A stretch of 64,000 nt of DNA from an uncultured Paracoccaceae bacterium (GTDB lineage: Bacteria > Pseudomonadota > Alphaproteobacteria > Rhodobacterales > Rhodobacteraceae). The DNA is taken from positions 1-64,000 of the forward strand of contig CANMIX010000001.1 in the NCBI GenBank assembly GCA_947497985.1, written 5' to 3'. The position numbers were made by a program, and so were the translations under genes. The notes beneath the pieces are model-generated. The model searched no databases. It was not told the DNA's origin and was given only the letters and a program-made list of their open reading frames with translations. Each line of letters opens with the position of its first letter. Position 1 is the first letter of the stretch. This document shows positions 55,658-64,000 of the stretch, one piece after another.

Positions 55658-55996
55658 TCAATCCCGGTCTTGCGTCTCTTTTTCGTCGGCCTCTTCGGCC
55701 AGTTTTGTCTCCTGGATCTCGTTCGCGCTGCGGATCATTACCCGTATCCCCGCGACAAGGCCCAGCAGTGTAAAGGTCACCAGAAAGATCGGGATCGTCC
55801 CGAACAGGCTATCCAGCCCAAATCCAATGCCAAGACCGATCACCAGACCGGCCACCAATTCCGTCACCATACGCCAGGCCTGATTGGCCATCGTATAATG
55901 TTCCTCCGTGCGCGGCTTGGGCTCTTGGGCCTTACGCGCCTCGCTCAACCGCGCCTCCAGCTGCGCCAAGCGCTGCTTTTGGTCGTCGTCAATCAC
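55658..55996 (-). CDS. atpI: AtpI/AtpZ-type ATP synthase accessory protein
   Basis: A 112-residue protein with a charged coiled N terminus (QKQRLAQLEARLSEARKAQ), two membrane helices (about 45-66 and 71-93) and an acidic tail. AtpI helps assemble the c-ring or imports magnesium, depending on the study. The GTG at 55996 has GAGG about 9 bases upstream and is my choice; an ATG at 56005 is nearly as good. It leads the F0 operon. Confidence 0.85.
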   Translation of the reverse strand: MIDDDQKQRLAQLEARLSEARKAQEPKPRTEEHYTMANQAWRMVTELVAGLVIGLGIGFGLDSLFGTIPIFLVTFTLLGLVAGIRVMIRSANEIQETKLAEEADEKETQDRD

Positions 55997-56027
55997 GGGC
56001 ACCATCCTCACGCGAATTCTGCAGTGG

Positions 56028-56056
56028 TTGCTAAGGTGTGAAGGGACAAGAGTCAA
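56028..56056 (-). promoter_or_regulatory. Possible promoter of the F0 operon
   Basis: On the minus strand TTGACT (56051-56056) and TAGCAA (56028-56033) are separated by 17 bases and lie just upstream of atpI. The -10 is a weak match. Confidence 0.35.
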
Positions 56057-56126
56057 CGATCCAGACACACCAAAAGGTCGCAGTTTATACTTAATAAAAT
56101 CAGCTACTTACGAGATGCATGTGAAT

Positions 56127-56166
56127 CAAAAACGCCGCCTTGGGTCACCCAAAACCCGCAGCGGCG
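56127..56166 (-). terminator. Intrinsic terminator of the EamA gene
   Basis: On the minus strand CGCCGC pairs with GCGGCG, an inner TTGGG/CCCAA hairpin fills the loop, and a T-run follows. It starts 40 bases after the stop of the EamA gene at 56206 and separates it from the F0 operon. Confidence 0.65.
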
Positions 56167-56205
56167 CTCAAAAGCTATATTCAACCAATCGGTTGATTTT
56201 GGATT

Positions 56206-57093
56206 TCAGGCTTCGGCAACTCGCCTTTTGAACAGGCGTCCGTCGATCAACAGCAGGCCAAATAGGATCACCGCAAGCCCAACCCCATGGGTCATCGTCA
56301 GCTGCTCCCCCAAGGCCCAGCTGCCAAAAAACAGCGCCGAGGCCGGGGCGATCATGGTGGGCAGGGTGATATTGGTCGGCCCCACCTTGGGCAGCACCCA
56401 GTAAAAGATGATGAACGCTGCCGAGGTCAGGATAAACCCGATCACCGCAAAAGCCGCCAGCGCGTTCAGGCTTAAACCTGTTGGAATGTCATCAAACAGC
56501 AACGCGACGGGCAGCTGACACAGGGTGGCTCCGGTCAAGGCCCAGGACACCAAAACCACCGGGTCCAAAGCGCGGAAGCTGCGCGCAAAATTCACCGAGA
56601 ACGCATAGCAAACTGGCGCACATAGGGTGATCAACACCGCCCAGGCGGCGGAGCTTTCGCCGGATTGCAAAAGTGGCAATGATAGAACGACGATTCCCGC
56701 GACCCCACACAGGACTCCAACGGATTTCAACCAGGTTGCGCGCTCACCCTTGGGCCAGAAATGAGCCACCACCACCGCAAAGCCCGGCGTTGTGGCATTG
56801 ACGATCCCGGCAACGCCGCTGGCAATATGCTGCTGCCCCAACGCATAGAACGTAAAAGGCGCCGCATAGGCCAATCCGCCAAAAGCAACCAACGCCAGAA
56901 CCGTGCGCAATGGCAAGCGTCCGTCGATGCCCCGCAGCAGCAGATAGGCCCAGCACCCCAACGCCCCAAAACCAACCCGCCCGGCGGCAACCACATAGGG
57001 GCCGACTTCCTGCAACAGAATGGCATTGAACATGAACGACATGCCCCAACCAATTCCCAACAGGATAATGATCAACCAATGTTGCACTGCCAT
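56206..57093 (-). CDS. EamA/DMT family transporter
   Basis: A 295-residue permease with ten predicted helices in two EamA repeats. The start WLIIILLGIGWGMSFMFNAILLQEVGP, the APFTFYALGQQHI stretch in the first half and TNITLPTMIAPASALFFGSWALGEQL in the second are typical of drug/metabolite transporters. Substrate unknown. It is divergent from an ArsR-type regulator that could control it. Confidence 0.9.
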   Translation of the reverse strand: MAVQHWLIIILLGIGWGMSFMFNAILLQEVGPYVVAAGRVGFGALGCWAYLLLRGIDGRLPLRTVLALVAFGGLAYAAPFTFYALGQQHIASGVAGIVNATTPGFAVVVAHFWPKGERATWLKSVGVLCGVAGIVVLSLPLLQSGESSAAWAVLITLCAPVCYAFSVNFARSFRALDPVVLVSWALTGATLCQLPVALLFDDIPTGLSLNALAAFAVIGFILTSAAFIIFYWVLPKVGPTNITLPTMIAPASALFFGSWALGEQLTMTHGVGLAVILFGLLLIDGRLFKRRVAEA

Positions 57094-57180
57094 TTTGCGG
57101 CTCCTTACGTGAGACCCTCTGCTTATTCGCCTCTCAACCGGGATTGTCGATCCGAAGCTTGCGGTTTAGATGTGATTTTC

Positions 57181-57531
57181 ATGAGCAACCCCCTCGACAT
57201 AGTCTTTGCAGCCCTCGCAGATCCCACGCGCCGTGCGATCCTGACGATGCTGCTCGAAGATGACATGGCGGTCACCGACGTAGCCGACCCGTTTGAAATG
57301 TCGCTTGCGGCGATCTCCAAACATCTGACCATCCTAACCCGCGCCGGGCTGATCGCGCAGGAAAAACGCGGCCGGGTAAAATGGTGCAAACTGCAACCCG
57401 ACGCGCTGCGCGCCACATCTGTCTGGATGCAGGGGTTTGGCCAGTTTGAGCCGGTGAACCTAGATGATTTTGAACGTTTTCTGGAAACCGAACTGAGCGA
57501 CACCGCAACCGAAGGATCGACGCCGCCTTAA
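57181..57531 (+). CDS. ArsR family transcriptional regulator
   Basis: A 116-residue winged-helix repressor. FAALADPTRRAILTMLLEDDMAVTDVADPFEMSLAAISKHLTILTRAGLIAQEKRGR is the typical DNA-binding core. There is no metal-binding CxC motif of ArsR, so it belongs to the metal-free subgroup often found beside SRPBCC or transporter genes. The ATG at 57181 has no strong ribosome-binding site. It overlaps the convergent transglutaminase-like gene by four bases. Confidence 0.9.
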   Translation: MSNPLDIVFAALADPTRRAILTMLLEDDMAVTDVADPFEMSLAAISKHLTILTRAGLIAQEKRGRVKWCKLQPDALRATSVWMQGFGQFEPVNLDDFERFLETELSDTATEGSTPP

Positions 57532-58364
57532 CTCCCAGCGGCCAAGTCATCATACCCCGTCAGGGAAAGCCTCATGTCAGGAAAATCCTGCACGCCGCCG
57601 TCAACCAGATGCAGCGGCAATCCCATCAGTTTGAAATCCGTGATCCCAAGAACAGGCACCGTCCACCCCATGGAATGCGCCATCGGCAGGCGCACACCGG
57701 GTTTCGGGTTCAAGCCCGGACGAATGTCACGGGTGCCCATTTTCAGGAAATGCGCGATATCCCACTCCTGAAATAACCCATCGTGGCGGGTCACAACCCA
57801 GCAATGGCCATCGACCGCCCAGGTTTTCTTTTCCTCGGGGACAAAAACCCCATAGATATACCCCGCGTCATACCCCGCCGCACGAAGGGCCGCGATCAGA
57901 TAAGCGTTGATATCGACGCAGGATCCTTGAGCCAGACTACACAGTTGCGGCAGCTCATCCTGCCCCTCATAGAAACGCTCTTCAGGGTGGCCGTATTCGA
58001 ACAAGCCTGCCACATGGGCAACAATTGCCTGCATCCCAGCCGCCCCACCGCCTGCGGCCTCGGCCAAACCACGGGTCTCTCCGGCAAGCGCCGCCGCACT
58101 TCGGGTATAGCGGCTGTCTGTGGGGTAAAACATCTGCTCTGGGTAGGCGGTCCCATTTGGCGCAAAGCGTACCCGGATGGCAATCTCTTCGGCATCGGCG
58201 ACGCCCATCGCCAGCATTTGCCCGCAGTTTGGGGCTGCCACACCGCTAACCCGCGCGCCCTCGATATCAAAGCCAAGCACCGAGACATGAGGTGTTGTCA
58301 TCCCCATTGGGGTCACAAAACGCGCGCCTTCGGAAACGCCAAAACGGTAGGTCAGTTCGATCAT
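57528..58364 (-). CDS. Transglutaminase-like cysteine protease-fold protein
   Basis: A 278-residue protein with an N-terminal beta domain and a transglutaminase-like core. The triad can be read as Cys149 (AQGSCVDINAYLIAAL), His187 (AVDGHCWVV) and Asp202 (QEWDIAHF). Bacterial members are peptidases or amidases of unknown targets. No signal peptide is seen, so it is probably cytoplasmic. It starts 28 bases after the stop of the second EamA gene, on the same strand. Confidence 0.85.
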   Translation of the reverse strand: MIELTYRFGVSEGARFVTPMGMTTPHVSVLGFDIEGARVSGVAAPNCGQMLAMGVADAEEIAIRVRFAPNGTAYPEQMFYPTDSRYTRSAAALAGETRGLAEAAGGGAAGMQAIVAHVAGLFEYGHPEERFYEGQDELPQLCSLAQGSCVDINAYLIAALRAAGYDAGYIYGVFVPEEKKTWAVDGHCWVVTRHDGLFQEWDIAHFLKMGTRDIRPGLNPKPGVRLPMAHSMGWTVPVLGITDFKLMGLPLHLVDGGVQDFPDMRLSLTGYDDLAAGS

Positions 58365-58392
58365 CGCGCAATCCCATCATACTTTGGGGCGC

Positions 58393-59313
58393 TTATACCT
58401 CGGCTTTTGTGACACGCGTGTTATGGCTGTCTCCGCGCAGCAGCAACAACAGCGCCACAACAGACAGAACCGGACCAACAAACACCAGCCCCGTCGGCAA
58501 AGGCAGCCCGCCTCCCAGATCCCACAGGATCACCCAGCTGGGAACCAGATAATTGTAGGCCATGACCTTGGCCGAAGGCAGGCGCAGGGTGGCAAATTGC
58601 AACAACACAAAGGTGGCCGCGCTGGCAAACACCGCCAGATAGGCAATTGTAATCCACACCAACGGCCGCAATCCGCCCCAATCCGTGGCAAGAATGTCGG
58701 TCCAGCCAAACAGCGTCAGCACAATGGTACCTGCGATCAACATCCCAAAGGTAAAACTACCGGCGGGCTCGCCTCGGTTTAATTTGCGCACCAGCGGCGT
58801 ATAAATTGCATGCGCGACGCAGCCGACAAAATAGATCATCTCGCCCTTGCCGATCTTGAGCTGGACAAAGGCCTGCCAGTCGGCGCGAAATATCACAATC
58901 ATCGCGCCCAGCGCGCCAATAGACAGCGCAAGCGCCATGCGTTTGGTAGTGATCTGGCGCAGCAACAGCCAACCAAACCCGGCAGTCATGATCGGCGTCA
59001 ATGTATAGACCGCCGAGGCGCTCACGGAACTGGCGTATCTGAGGCCGTGGAACATCAACACAAAGTAGCCGCCGAAGATGCCGCCCATCACCATAAAGCG
59101 CCAGGGCGCGCGGAAATGCGCCCGCTTCAACCCGGTTGTGGCGGCCACAACACCGCCGACGACACCTGCCGCAATGGCAAACCGCAACGCGTTCAATGCG
59201 GCCGGTGCAATGTCACCGGCGACCTGCGCCCCAAGGGAAAAGGACCCTGCCACCAAAGTCGAAAACAACAACATGGCCGCATGGCCGTGCCATTCCGCAC
59301 GGGTCAAGCCCAC
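58393..59313 (-). CDS. EamA/DMT family transporter
   Basis: A 306-residue permease with ten predicted helices and two EamA repeats. LNALRFAIAAGVVGG and FHGLRYASSVSASAVYTLTPIMTAGFGWLLLRQ are typical of the first repeat, and LRLPSAKVMAYNYLVPSWVILWDL of the second. Substrate unknown. Its ATG overlaps the stop of the LysR gene, so the two are coupled and the regulator probably controls the exporter. Confidence 0.9.
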   Translation of the reverse strand: MGLTRAEWHGHAAMLLFSTLVAGSFSLGAQVAGDIAPAALNALRFAIAAGVVGGVVAATTGLKRAHFRAPWRFMVMGGIFGGYFVLMFHGLRYASSVSASAVYTLTPIMTAGFGWLLLRQITTKRMALALSIGALGAMIVIFRADWQAFVQLKIGKGEMIYFVGCVAHAIYTPLVRKLNRGEPAGSFTFGMLIAGTIVLTLFGWTDILATDWGGLRPLVWITIAYLAVFASAATFVLLQFATLRLPSAKVMAYNYLVPSWVILWDLGGGLPLPTGLVFVGPVLSVVALLLLLRGDSHNTRVTKAEV

Positions 59314-60179
59314 GTTTTGGCCTCGGCTTTTAGGAAGGTCAGAAAGCTTTGCACTTTGGAGGTCCGGTGCAGATCAACATGGGTTACGATCCACAAGGGG
59401 GCCTGCCATTCATCCAACGGCGTCGCCACCTGAACCAGTTCCGGGTGCTTTTCAGCCTCCCAACAGGCAACAAATCCGATACCTGCCCCGGCCAGAACCG
59501 CGTGCACCATGGAATTCATATGGCTGACCCGGAAATGTTCGGTCCCTTCCGGGGCATGGTTGCGCATCCAGCGCAGGAACGGCGCTTTGGGAACGGTTTC
59601 ATCCGCAGTGACAAAACGGTGGTTCGCCATTTCGTCAAAACCATTGAACGGTCCCCGTTCTGCCAGGTAGTCGCGATGCGCATAAAGCGTGAACTGCTGT
59701 TTGTGGAACGGTTGCACCACATTGTCCGGCTGGTCTGGCACCGACCCGGCACGAATGGCCACATGGGCCTCTCCGTATTCCAGACGAAACAGCCGTGAAT
59801 CGGTCAGGAACCGGATGATCAAATCCGGATGTTGCTTTTGAAAGCGGTTTAAAACTGGGACCAATTGGCCCGACATGCTTTCGATCGAGGTGACAACCAA
59901 CTCGCCAGATACGTCATCGCCCCGCCCTTTGAGGCGCCCGACCAATTGGTTGAATTGGTCATCGGTGGCTTGCGCCACACGCAACAGATCCTGTCCAGAT
60001 TCCGTTGGCGTATAGCCCCGCGCGTGGCGTTGGAACAATTTGATACCCAACCGGGCTTCGATGGCGTCGATATGGCGAATAACTGTCGCGTGATGGACGC
60101 CCAGAACCTCGGCAGCGCCACTGACTGTCCCCATTCGTGCGACCTGATAGGCGGTGCGAACCTCATCCCAATTGTCCAT
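59304..60179 (-). CDS. LysR family transcriptional regulator
   Basis: A 291-residue LysR-type regulator. The N-terminal helix-turn-helix contains VARMGTVSGAAEVLGVHHATVIRHIDAIEARLGIKLFQRHARGYTPTESG, followed by a substrate-binding domain. GGAGAG lies 4 bases before the ATG at 60179, better than the upstream start at 60200. It overlaps the EamA gene downstream by 10 bases. The inducer is unknown. Confidence 0.92.
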   Translation of the reverse strand: MDNWDEVRTAYQVARMGTVSGAAEVLGVHHATVIRHIDAIEARLGIKLFQRHARGYTPTESGQDLLRVAQATDDQFNQLVGRLKGRGDDVSGELVVTSIESMSGQLVPVLNRFQKQHPDLIIRFLTDSRLFRLEYGEAHVAIRAGSVPDQPDNVVQPFHKQQFTLYAHRDYLAERGPFNGFDEMANHRFVTADETVPKAPFLRWMRNHAPEGTEHFRVSHMNSMVHAVLAGAGIGFVACWEAEKHPELVQVATPLDEWQAPLWIVTHVDLHRTSKVQSFLTFLKAEAKTWA

Positions 60180-60286
60180 GATACTCTCCGCAACAGGCAC
60201 ATCAATTTACAGTTTACCATCGGGAATATAAGCAGTTATCCCTGTCTCGCAACGGTGACGCAGACCGTGGGTCCACGCCAAGGTCT

Positions 60287-60814
60287 TCAGATCCAGATGA
60301 CCGCGCAGCCAATCCGGTCCAACCACCCTAATAGATCTGTGCGCGCCATGGCCACCGTGCGATCATTGACCAGTGGATGCATATAGATCACGTCAGCCTC
60401 TTGCGCGGCGCGATCCATATAAAAGGTGACACCGTTTTCGACCCCATTGACCATCGCAAGCGGACTGACGGCGCCCGGGCGAATACCAAGATGCTGCATC
60501 AAACGGTCCGGCGATCCAAACGACAGATTGCCAAGCCCCAGTTCAGCCGCCAGCGCCTTTAGGTCGATGTCGCGGTCCTGTTCCAGCGTCACCAGATGGT
60601 TGCGCTTTTTACGATCCCGCAGATACAAGTTTTTGACCCGAAACGCCTTCTCTCCCGGCACCGTAAGCATGGCCTCCACGGATTTTGCGTCCTCCACCGT
60701 GCGCAGCGGCACGTGGTTGTGCAAAACATGAGGAACGCCCCATTCCTCCAACTGCGCCAGAAACGCATCGGATGTGACGGGCAGGCTGTCCTGATACAGT
60801 GATGAGGCATCCAT
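60287..60814 (-). CDS. Prolyl-tRNA editing protein, YbaK/ProX (PrdX) family
   Basis: A 175-residue trans-editing deacylase that removes misacylated alanine from tRNA-Pro. The family blocks are KAFRVKNLYLRDRKKRNHLVTL, LSFGSPDRLMQHLGIRPGAVSPLAMVN and VIYMHPLVNDRTVAM. It is the ProX/PrdX subtype rather than Cys-tRNA editing YbaK. It lies between the EF-G-like gene (70 bases) and the LysR gene on the same strand. Confidence 0.9.
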   Translation of the reverse strand: MDASSLYQDSLPVTSDAFLAQLEEWGVPHVLHNHVPLRTVEDAKSVEAMLTVPGEKAFRVKNLYLRDRKKRNHLVTLEQDRDIDLKALAAELGLGNLSFGSPDRLMQHLGIRPGAVSPLAMVNGVENGVTFYMDRAAQEADVIYMHPLVNDRTVAMARTDLLGWLDRIGCAVIWI

Positions 60815-60884
60815 GGTGAGCGGGCTTTCGTCTTGTTCAGATCTTCGCCACTACGCCCGCATCCACAATTTGACAACCCCCGCG

Positions 60885-62792
60885 TTATTGATGGATGAAA
60901 TCCGCCCGCCGGGCTTCCTCATAGTGAGCAAACCCGGTTTGGAACCAGGCCGTGCCACGGGTTGCACTGGCCAGCGCATGGCACAGATCATCCTGCGCCG
61001 CCTTCGGCAGAAGCGTTTCAAACAGATCCCAGCCTGCAACGCCCTCTTCGGCCTCAAACCCCAGGATCTGCCCTTTCATACCACTGACCATTGGCACCAG
61101 ATTGCCCGAGAACACCGACGGCACATGAATGGCCACTTTGACAATGGGTTGCAGCAAAACCAACCCGGCCTCTTTTAACGCGTCGCGCACGGCGTTTTTT
61201 CCTGCGGTGCGAAAGGCAAAATCAGAACTGTCCACCGAATGGTGTTTGCCGTCCTTTAGCGTGACCATCACATCTACAATCGGATAGCCGTTTAGACCCT
61301 GTTGCAAGGCTTCGCGCGCGCCCTGTTCCACCGCCGGGATGTAATTTTTGGGCACAGCACCGCCTTTGACACACTGTTCAAAGGACACGCCGCCACTGCG
61401 TGACAATGGTTTGATCTCCAGAACCACATCGGCAAATTGCCCGGCACCGCCGGATTGTTTTCGGTGTCTGTGGTGGATTTCAACCCGCTTGGTGATGGTT
61501 TCGCGTAGGGCCGGTGGCACCTGTGTCGGCTCGACCTCGACACCAAACTCCCCCTTCAGCGTCTCCATCACCCGGCGCAGATGTTGCGGACCTTGTAGGT
61601 TCAACAGCGCGTGACCCGTTGCTTCGTCTTGCTCCACCTCCATGGCGGGGTCCACTTCGACCATCCGATCCAACGCAGTGGACAGGCGTGTTTCATCGCG
61701 TTGATGCAGCGGTGTGATCACGCGTCGGTAGGTTGCAGGCCGGGGTTGCGCCCACGCGGGCAAAGCCCGTGCGCCATCTTTCAGATAGACTTGTCCCAGC
61801 CGCAGGTGATCGGATTTCACAACCCGACCCAAATCACCCATCTGCAGGCTGCCATTGCCGGATCTGGATACCATCGTCAGCCCGCCCAGCGCCGCGCCCG
61901 CGACCTCGCTGCCGCTGCTGCAATTGGCATTCATCGCCCGCAACAGAACAGATTTACCCAGATGTTTGACCAACTCTCCCATACAGCCCACAGCCACAAC
62001 CCGGCCCCCGGGTGAGATCCGGGCCAATGCCTGTTCAACAGGCGGCGCCTCATGCCGCAGTGACTTCATCATGCGCATCACGCCGTTACAGTGTTCAGCC
62101 GCCCCCAGAAAAGCCGGGATCAAATCGCAATGCTGCAGGGTCTGCGTGGCGACATCATAGATTTCTTGAGGCAGGATCTCCTGATCCTCGATCAGCTCTT
62201 CCAGCAAGGCATCATCAAAATCCGCCAATGCCTCTAACAATTCGGTGCGCGCCTCGGCCTCGCGCGGTTTCATCGCCTCGGGCAATTCCACCAATGCGGA
62301 CGGTTCCCCCTCCCGATAGGCCCAGGCCCGCTCTGAGATCAGATCAACTGCCCCAACAACCTGACCCTCCTGGCGCAATGGCACCTGACGCAACACCAGC
62401 GGATGGGCGCAATAGGTTTGCAACGCCGCCAGGATATCAGCCACCCGCCCCCGCGCCTGATCCATCCGGTTGACAAACAGGAACACCGGCAGCCCCGCCT
62501 CTTCGACCTTGCGCAAATAAGGCGCGCTCAGCACAGCGGCCTCTGCGTCGGCTGGCACACAGACAACTGCCGCATCGCTTGCAGCCAATGCGGGCCCGGC
62601 TTGCGCAAGGTTTTCAGCGCCGCCGATGACTTCCAATGCGCCCCAGTCCTCTCCCATAAATGAAAAAGGCTGCAAGGTGACAACACCCGCAGCCTCATGC
62701 TTTTGACCGGCCCCTTCGTCCAGCCCGGCCATTGCCCTGACCAAGGTCGATTTCCCCGCCTGCGACGGGCCCAATACAGTGAATACGCGCAT
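60885..62792 (-). CDS. EF-G-like GTPase-fold protein with degenerate G motifs
   Basis: A 635-residue relative of elongation factor G. The P-loop GPSQAGKST (8-16) is kept in general form, but the DxxG block is replaced by LEVIGGAEN (53-61) and G4 is NRMD (108-111). Domains II to V follow, with domain IV ending in HHSVDSSDFAFRTAGKNAVRDAL and domain V in PIVKVAIHVPSVFSGNLVPMVSGMKGQILGFE. It is shorter than canonical EF-G (about 700). Such compact paralogues are annotated as EF-G in many alphaproteobacteria; translocase function is unproven. Confidence 0.85.
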   Translation of the reverse strand: MRVFTVLGPSQAGKSTLVRAMAGLDEGAGQKHEAAGVVTLQPFSFMGEDWGALEVIGGAENLAQAGPALAASDAAVVCVPADAEAAVLSAPYLRKVEEAGLPVFLFVNRMDQARGRVADILAALQTYCAHPLVLRQVPLRQEGQVVGAVDLISERAWAYREGEPSALVELPEAMKPREAEARTELLEALADFDDALLEELIEDQEILPQEIYDVATQTLQHCDLIPAFLGAAEHCNGVMRMMKSLRHEAPPVEQALARISPGGRVVAVGCMGELVKHLGKSVLLRAMNANCSSGSEVAGAALGGLTMVSRSGNGSLQMGDLGRVVKSDHLRLGQVYLKDGARALPAWAQPRPATYRRVITPLHQRDETRLSTALDRMVEVDPAMEVEQDEATGHALLNLQGPQHLRRVMETLKGEFGVEVEPTQVPPALRETITKRVEIHHRHRKQSGGAGQFADVVLEIKPLSRSGGVSFEQCVKGGAVPKNYIPAVEQGAREALQQGLNGYPIVDVMVTLKDGKHHSVDSSDFAFRTAGKNAVRDALKEAGLVLLQPIVKVAIHVPSVFSGNLVPMVSGMKGQILGFEAEEGVAGWDLFETLLPKAAQDDLCHALASATRGTAWFQTGFAHYEEARRADFIHQ

Positions 62793-63054
62793 TCTTCATC
62801 CTCCCAAAGCCAGTGCTCTGCCCGAGGAAGCGGCTGCGATCGCGCCGCACAGTTGCCTGCATGTGCCCTGCCCGGCACAAGATCACCGATCTTGCGCGGG
62901 TGTCTCCTGATGTTCGTCCAGCGCGGCCCTCGGGTCAAGTCTGACCCTGTGGCAGCGTCAGCCAAAACACCCGCCTCCCCCCGGTATCACGCGGAAATCA
63001 GACGCTCCGCGCCCCAGCACCCCCGATGCGGTCACTTCCCGAAGGGCAAAGCAG

Positions 63055-64000
63055 CTACAGCGCCTCAACGCGCGCTTTAACCAGGGTCAGCACCACCTCG
63101 TGGAAGTCCTCGATGAAGAATCGGTGCCAGAATTTCGCGTAGAACCCCAAGCCGGAGTTGTCCCAGGTGCGGGTGGTCAATGTCAGACGGGTCTGCTGGC
63201 CCAGATCTTGCAGAACATACCCCCCGGACAGCACATCAAAATACTGCCCACCAACACGCACATGCGGGTCTTCGATCCGCTCCGAGACCCAACCCTCGGG
63301 AAATTCAAACTCCCAGGCGATCTTTCGGTTTTCGACCACCTCAACAATGCGTTCCTGAAAATGAACCTCAGGGCCCCAATGGGAATGCCGCACCACGCCC
63401 TCTGGACCGCTGACCCAGCGGGCCTCGGTAGGTTTGGGGACGCCCAACAGATGCGAGAACCGTGTGGGCACTTCCTCAGGTCGGATGTCAGGGATCGCTT
63501 TCAACATCGCGAACACAACCTCTGGCGCGGCGTCAATCACGATCTCATTTGAGATTGAGTGGACTTTAGAGTCCATGTTCTTCAGGCCGCCATCCAACAC
63601 CACCAAAGCCAACAGCGGCATGACGACGACAAGCTTTGCGCCGTTTTTCTTGGCCTCCTGAAGCCGCAAGTACACGACGTAAATGACCCCGCCCAAAGTG
63701 GTCCCCAACAGAATAGGTCCGACTGCCATTGCAATGCAGATCAATCCTTCCAGGCCAAACACAAACGCACCTAAAAACGCCAGCGCCCATACGCCAGCCA
63801 AATAGGCGATAGCTCGCAATAACCCATGACCACGACCCTTGGGGCGAAATCTCAGGATAATTGCCGTTGCCACAATCGGAAAACCGAGCAGGAACGGGAC
63901 CCCAACAGTCTCCATACCCAGATATTGCAGCAAGAGAGACAGAAGGATCATCCCTCCCGCCAAGATCAAAGGCGCACCCAAACTCAGCAATAGTATTTTG
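63055..64000 (-). CDS. Membrane-anchored SRPBCC-domain protein (5' end may be outside the window)
   Basis: The N-terminal half has about four membrane helices; the C-terminal half (from about VHSISNEIVIDAAPEVVFAML) is an SRPBCC/START-like domain with VRHSHWGPEVHFQERIVEVVENRKIAWEFEFPEGW and a C-terminal TRTWDNSGLGFYAKFWHRFFIEDFHEVVL block. SRPBCC folds bind hydrophobic ligands. Function unknown. The frame is open to the window edge; a TTG at 63990 is the only visible start, so the real start may lie further right. Confidence 0.7.
   Translation of the reverse strand, partial: KILLLSLGAPLILAGGMILLSLLLQYLGMETVGVPFLLGFPIVATAIILRFRPKGRGHGLLRAIAYLAGVWALAFLGAFVFGLEGLICIAMAVGPILLGTTLGGVIYVVYLRLQEAKKNGAKLVVVMPLLALVVLDGGLKNMDSKVHSISNEIVIDAAPEVVFAMLKAIPDIRPEEVPTRFSHLLGVPKPTEARWVSGPEGVVRHSHWGPEVHFQERIVEVVENRKIAWEFEFPEGWVSERIEDPHVRVGGQYFDVLSGGYVLQDLGQQTRLTLTTRTWDNSGLGFYAKFWHRFFIEDFHEVVLTLVKARVEAL

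Noticed and set aside
54830-56041. Plus-strand open frame of 403 codons over atpB and atpI
   Set aside because: Antisense shadow of two well-conserved genes; composition (many His, Gln, Asp, Arg) is typical of a reverse-frame translation.
56761-57180. N-terminal extension of the ArsR regulator by 140 residues
   Set aside because: It runs antisense through the EamA gene; the ArsR core begins at MSNPLD at 57181.
62793-63054. Possible small gene in the 262-base gap with dyads CAAGATC-ACC-GATCTTG and GGGTCA-AGTC-TGACCC
   Set aside because: No open frame with a start and ribosome-binding site; the dyads are short and no gene family was recognised.
1-64000. tRNA or rRNA genes, CRISPR array, insertion sequences, prophage or integrase genes
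   Set aside because: I looked in the intergenic regions for cloverleaf-like segments, regular repeats with spacers, and transposase or integrase motifs and saw none; a tRNAscan or CRISPR search would be decisive.

Overview
This window looks like a stretch of chromosome from an alphaproteobacterium of the order Rhodobacterales, most likely the Roseobacter group. The evidence is the gene order: folK-rpoZ-rsh-pdxJ-acpS-lepB-rnc; HPr-EIIA(Man)-rapZ-short hprK-chvG-chvI next to pckA; and an F0 operon atpI-B-E-B'-B kept apart from F1. It is supported by methylsuccinyl-CoA dehydrogenase of the ethylmalonyl-CoA pathway and by several proteins that I know mainly from this order (DUF6473, DUF1491, HIG1-type twin-TM protein). 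I estimate moderate GC and dense coding. I see no rRNA, tRNA, CRISPR array, insertion sequence, integrase or prophage gene.

Layout. 0-8 kb: start of an EF-Tu gene, a lipoprotein and parC (all minus), then SH3-domain protein, short-chain dehydrogenase, HIG1 protein, PduO-type adenosyltransferase and etfB-etfA (plus). 8-21.4 kb: metabolism and carbon signalling, with 3-hydroxyacyl-CoA dehydrogenase (hbd), an acyltransferase, the HPr/EIIA/RapZ/HPrK/ChvGI cluster, pckA, dgt, a TauE-type permease and mcd. 21.4-33.5 kb: two lipoproteins, recO-DUF1491-era, a Tat-exported multicopper oxidase on the opposite strand, then a long minus-strand housekeeping operon from folK to rnc. 33.6-41 kb: NYN protein, ispH, LysE exporter, rnhA, TRIC-type channel, two small GlsB-like membrane proteins, fmt with two deformylase genes, and a PatB-type C-S lyase. 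41-50 kb: glutathionyl-hydroquinone reductase, cobC-cbiB, lytic transglycosylase, small secreted proteins and smc. 50-64 kb: aminotransferase with a divergent FadR-type regulator, a degenerate PstB-like ATPase, the F0 operon, two EamA transporters, ArsR, transglutaminase-like protein, LysR, PrdX, an EF-G-like protein and a membrane-anchored SRPBCC protein.

How the genes connect. ETF takes electrons from acyl-CoA dehydrogenases such as Mcd. Hbd and Mcd both belong to acetyl-CoA and C4-acyl-CoA handling, and pckA drives gluconeogenesis. ChvGI and the incomplete PTS beside pckA are the likely sensing layer. GC/TTGC-rich dyads lie before hbd and mcd, and repeated TTGCG(A/C)TAA elements lie before pckA.

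Most of the window is ordinary core genome. The least ordinary items are three degenerate paralogues beside normal machinery: a deformylase-like protein lacking the catalytic Glu and the metal Cys but carrying a Cys-rich tail; a PstB-like ATPase without signature motif and H-loop His; and an EF-G-like protein without the DxxG motif. I found no clearly new multi-gene system.
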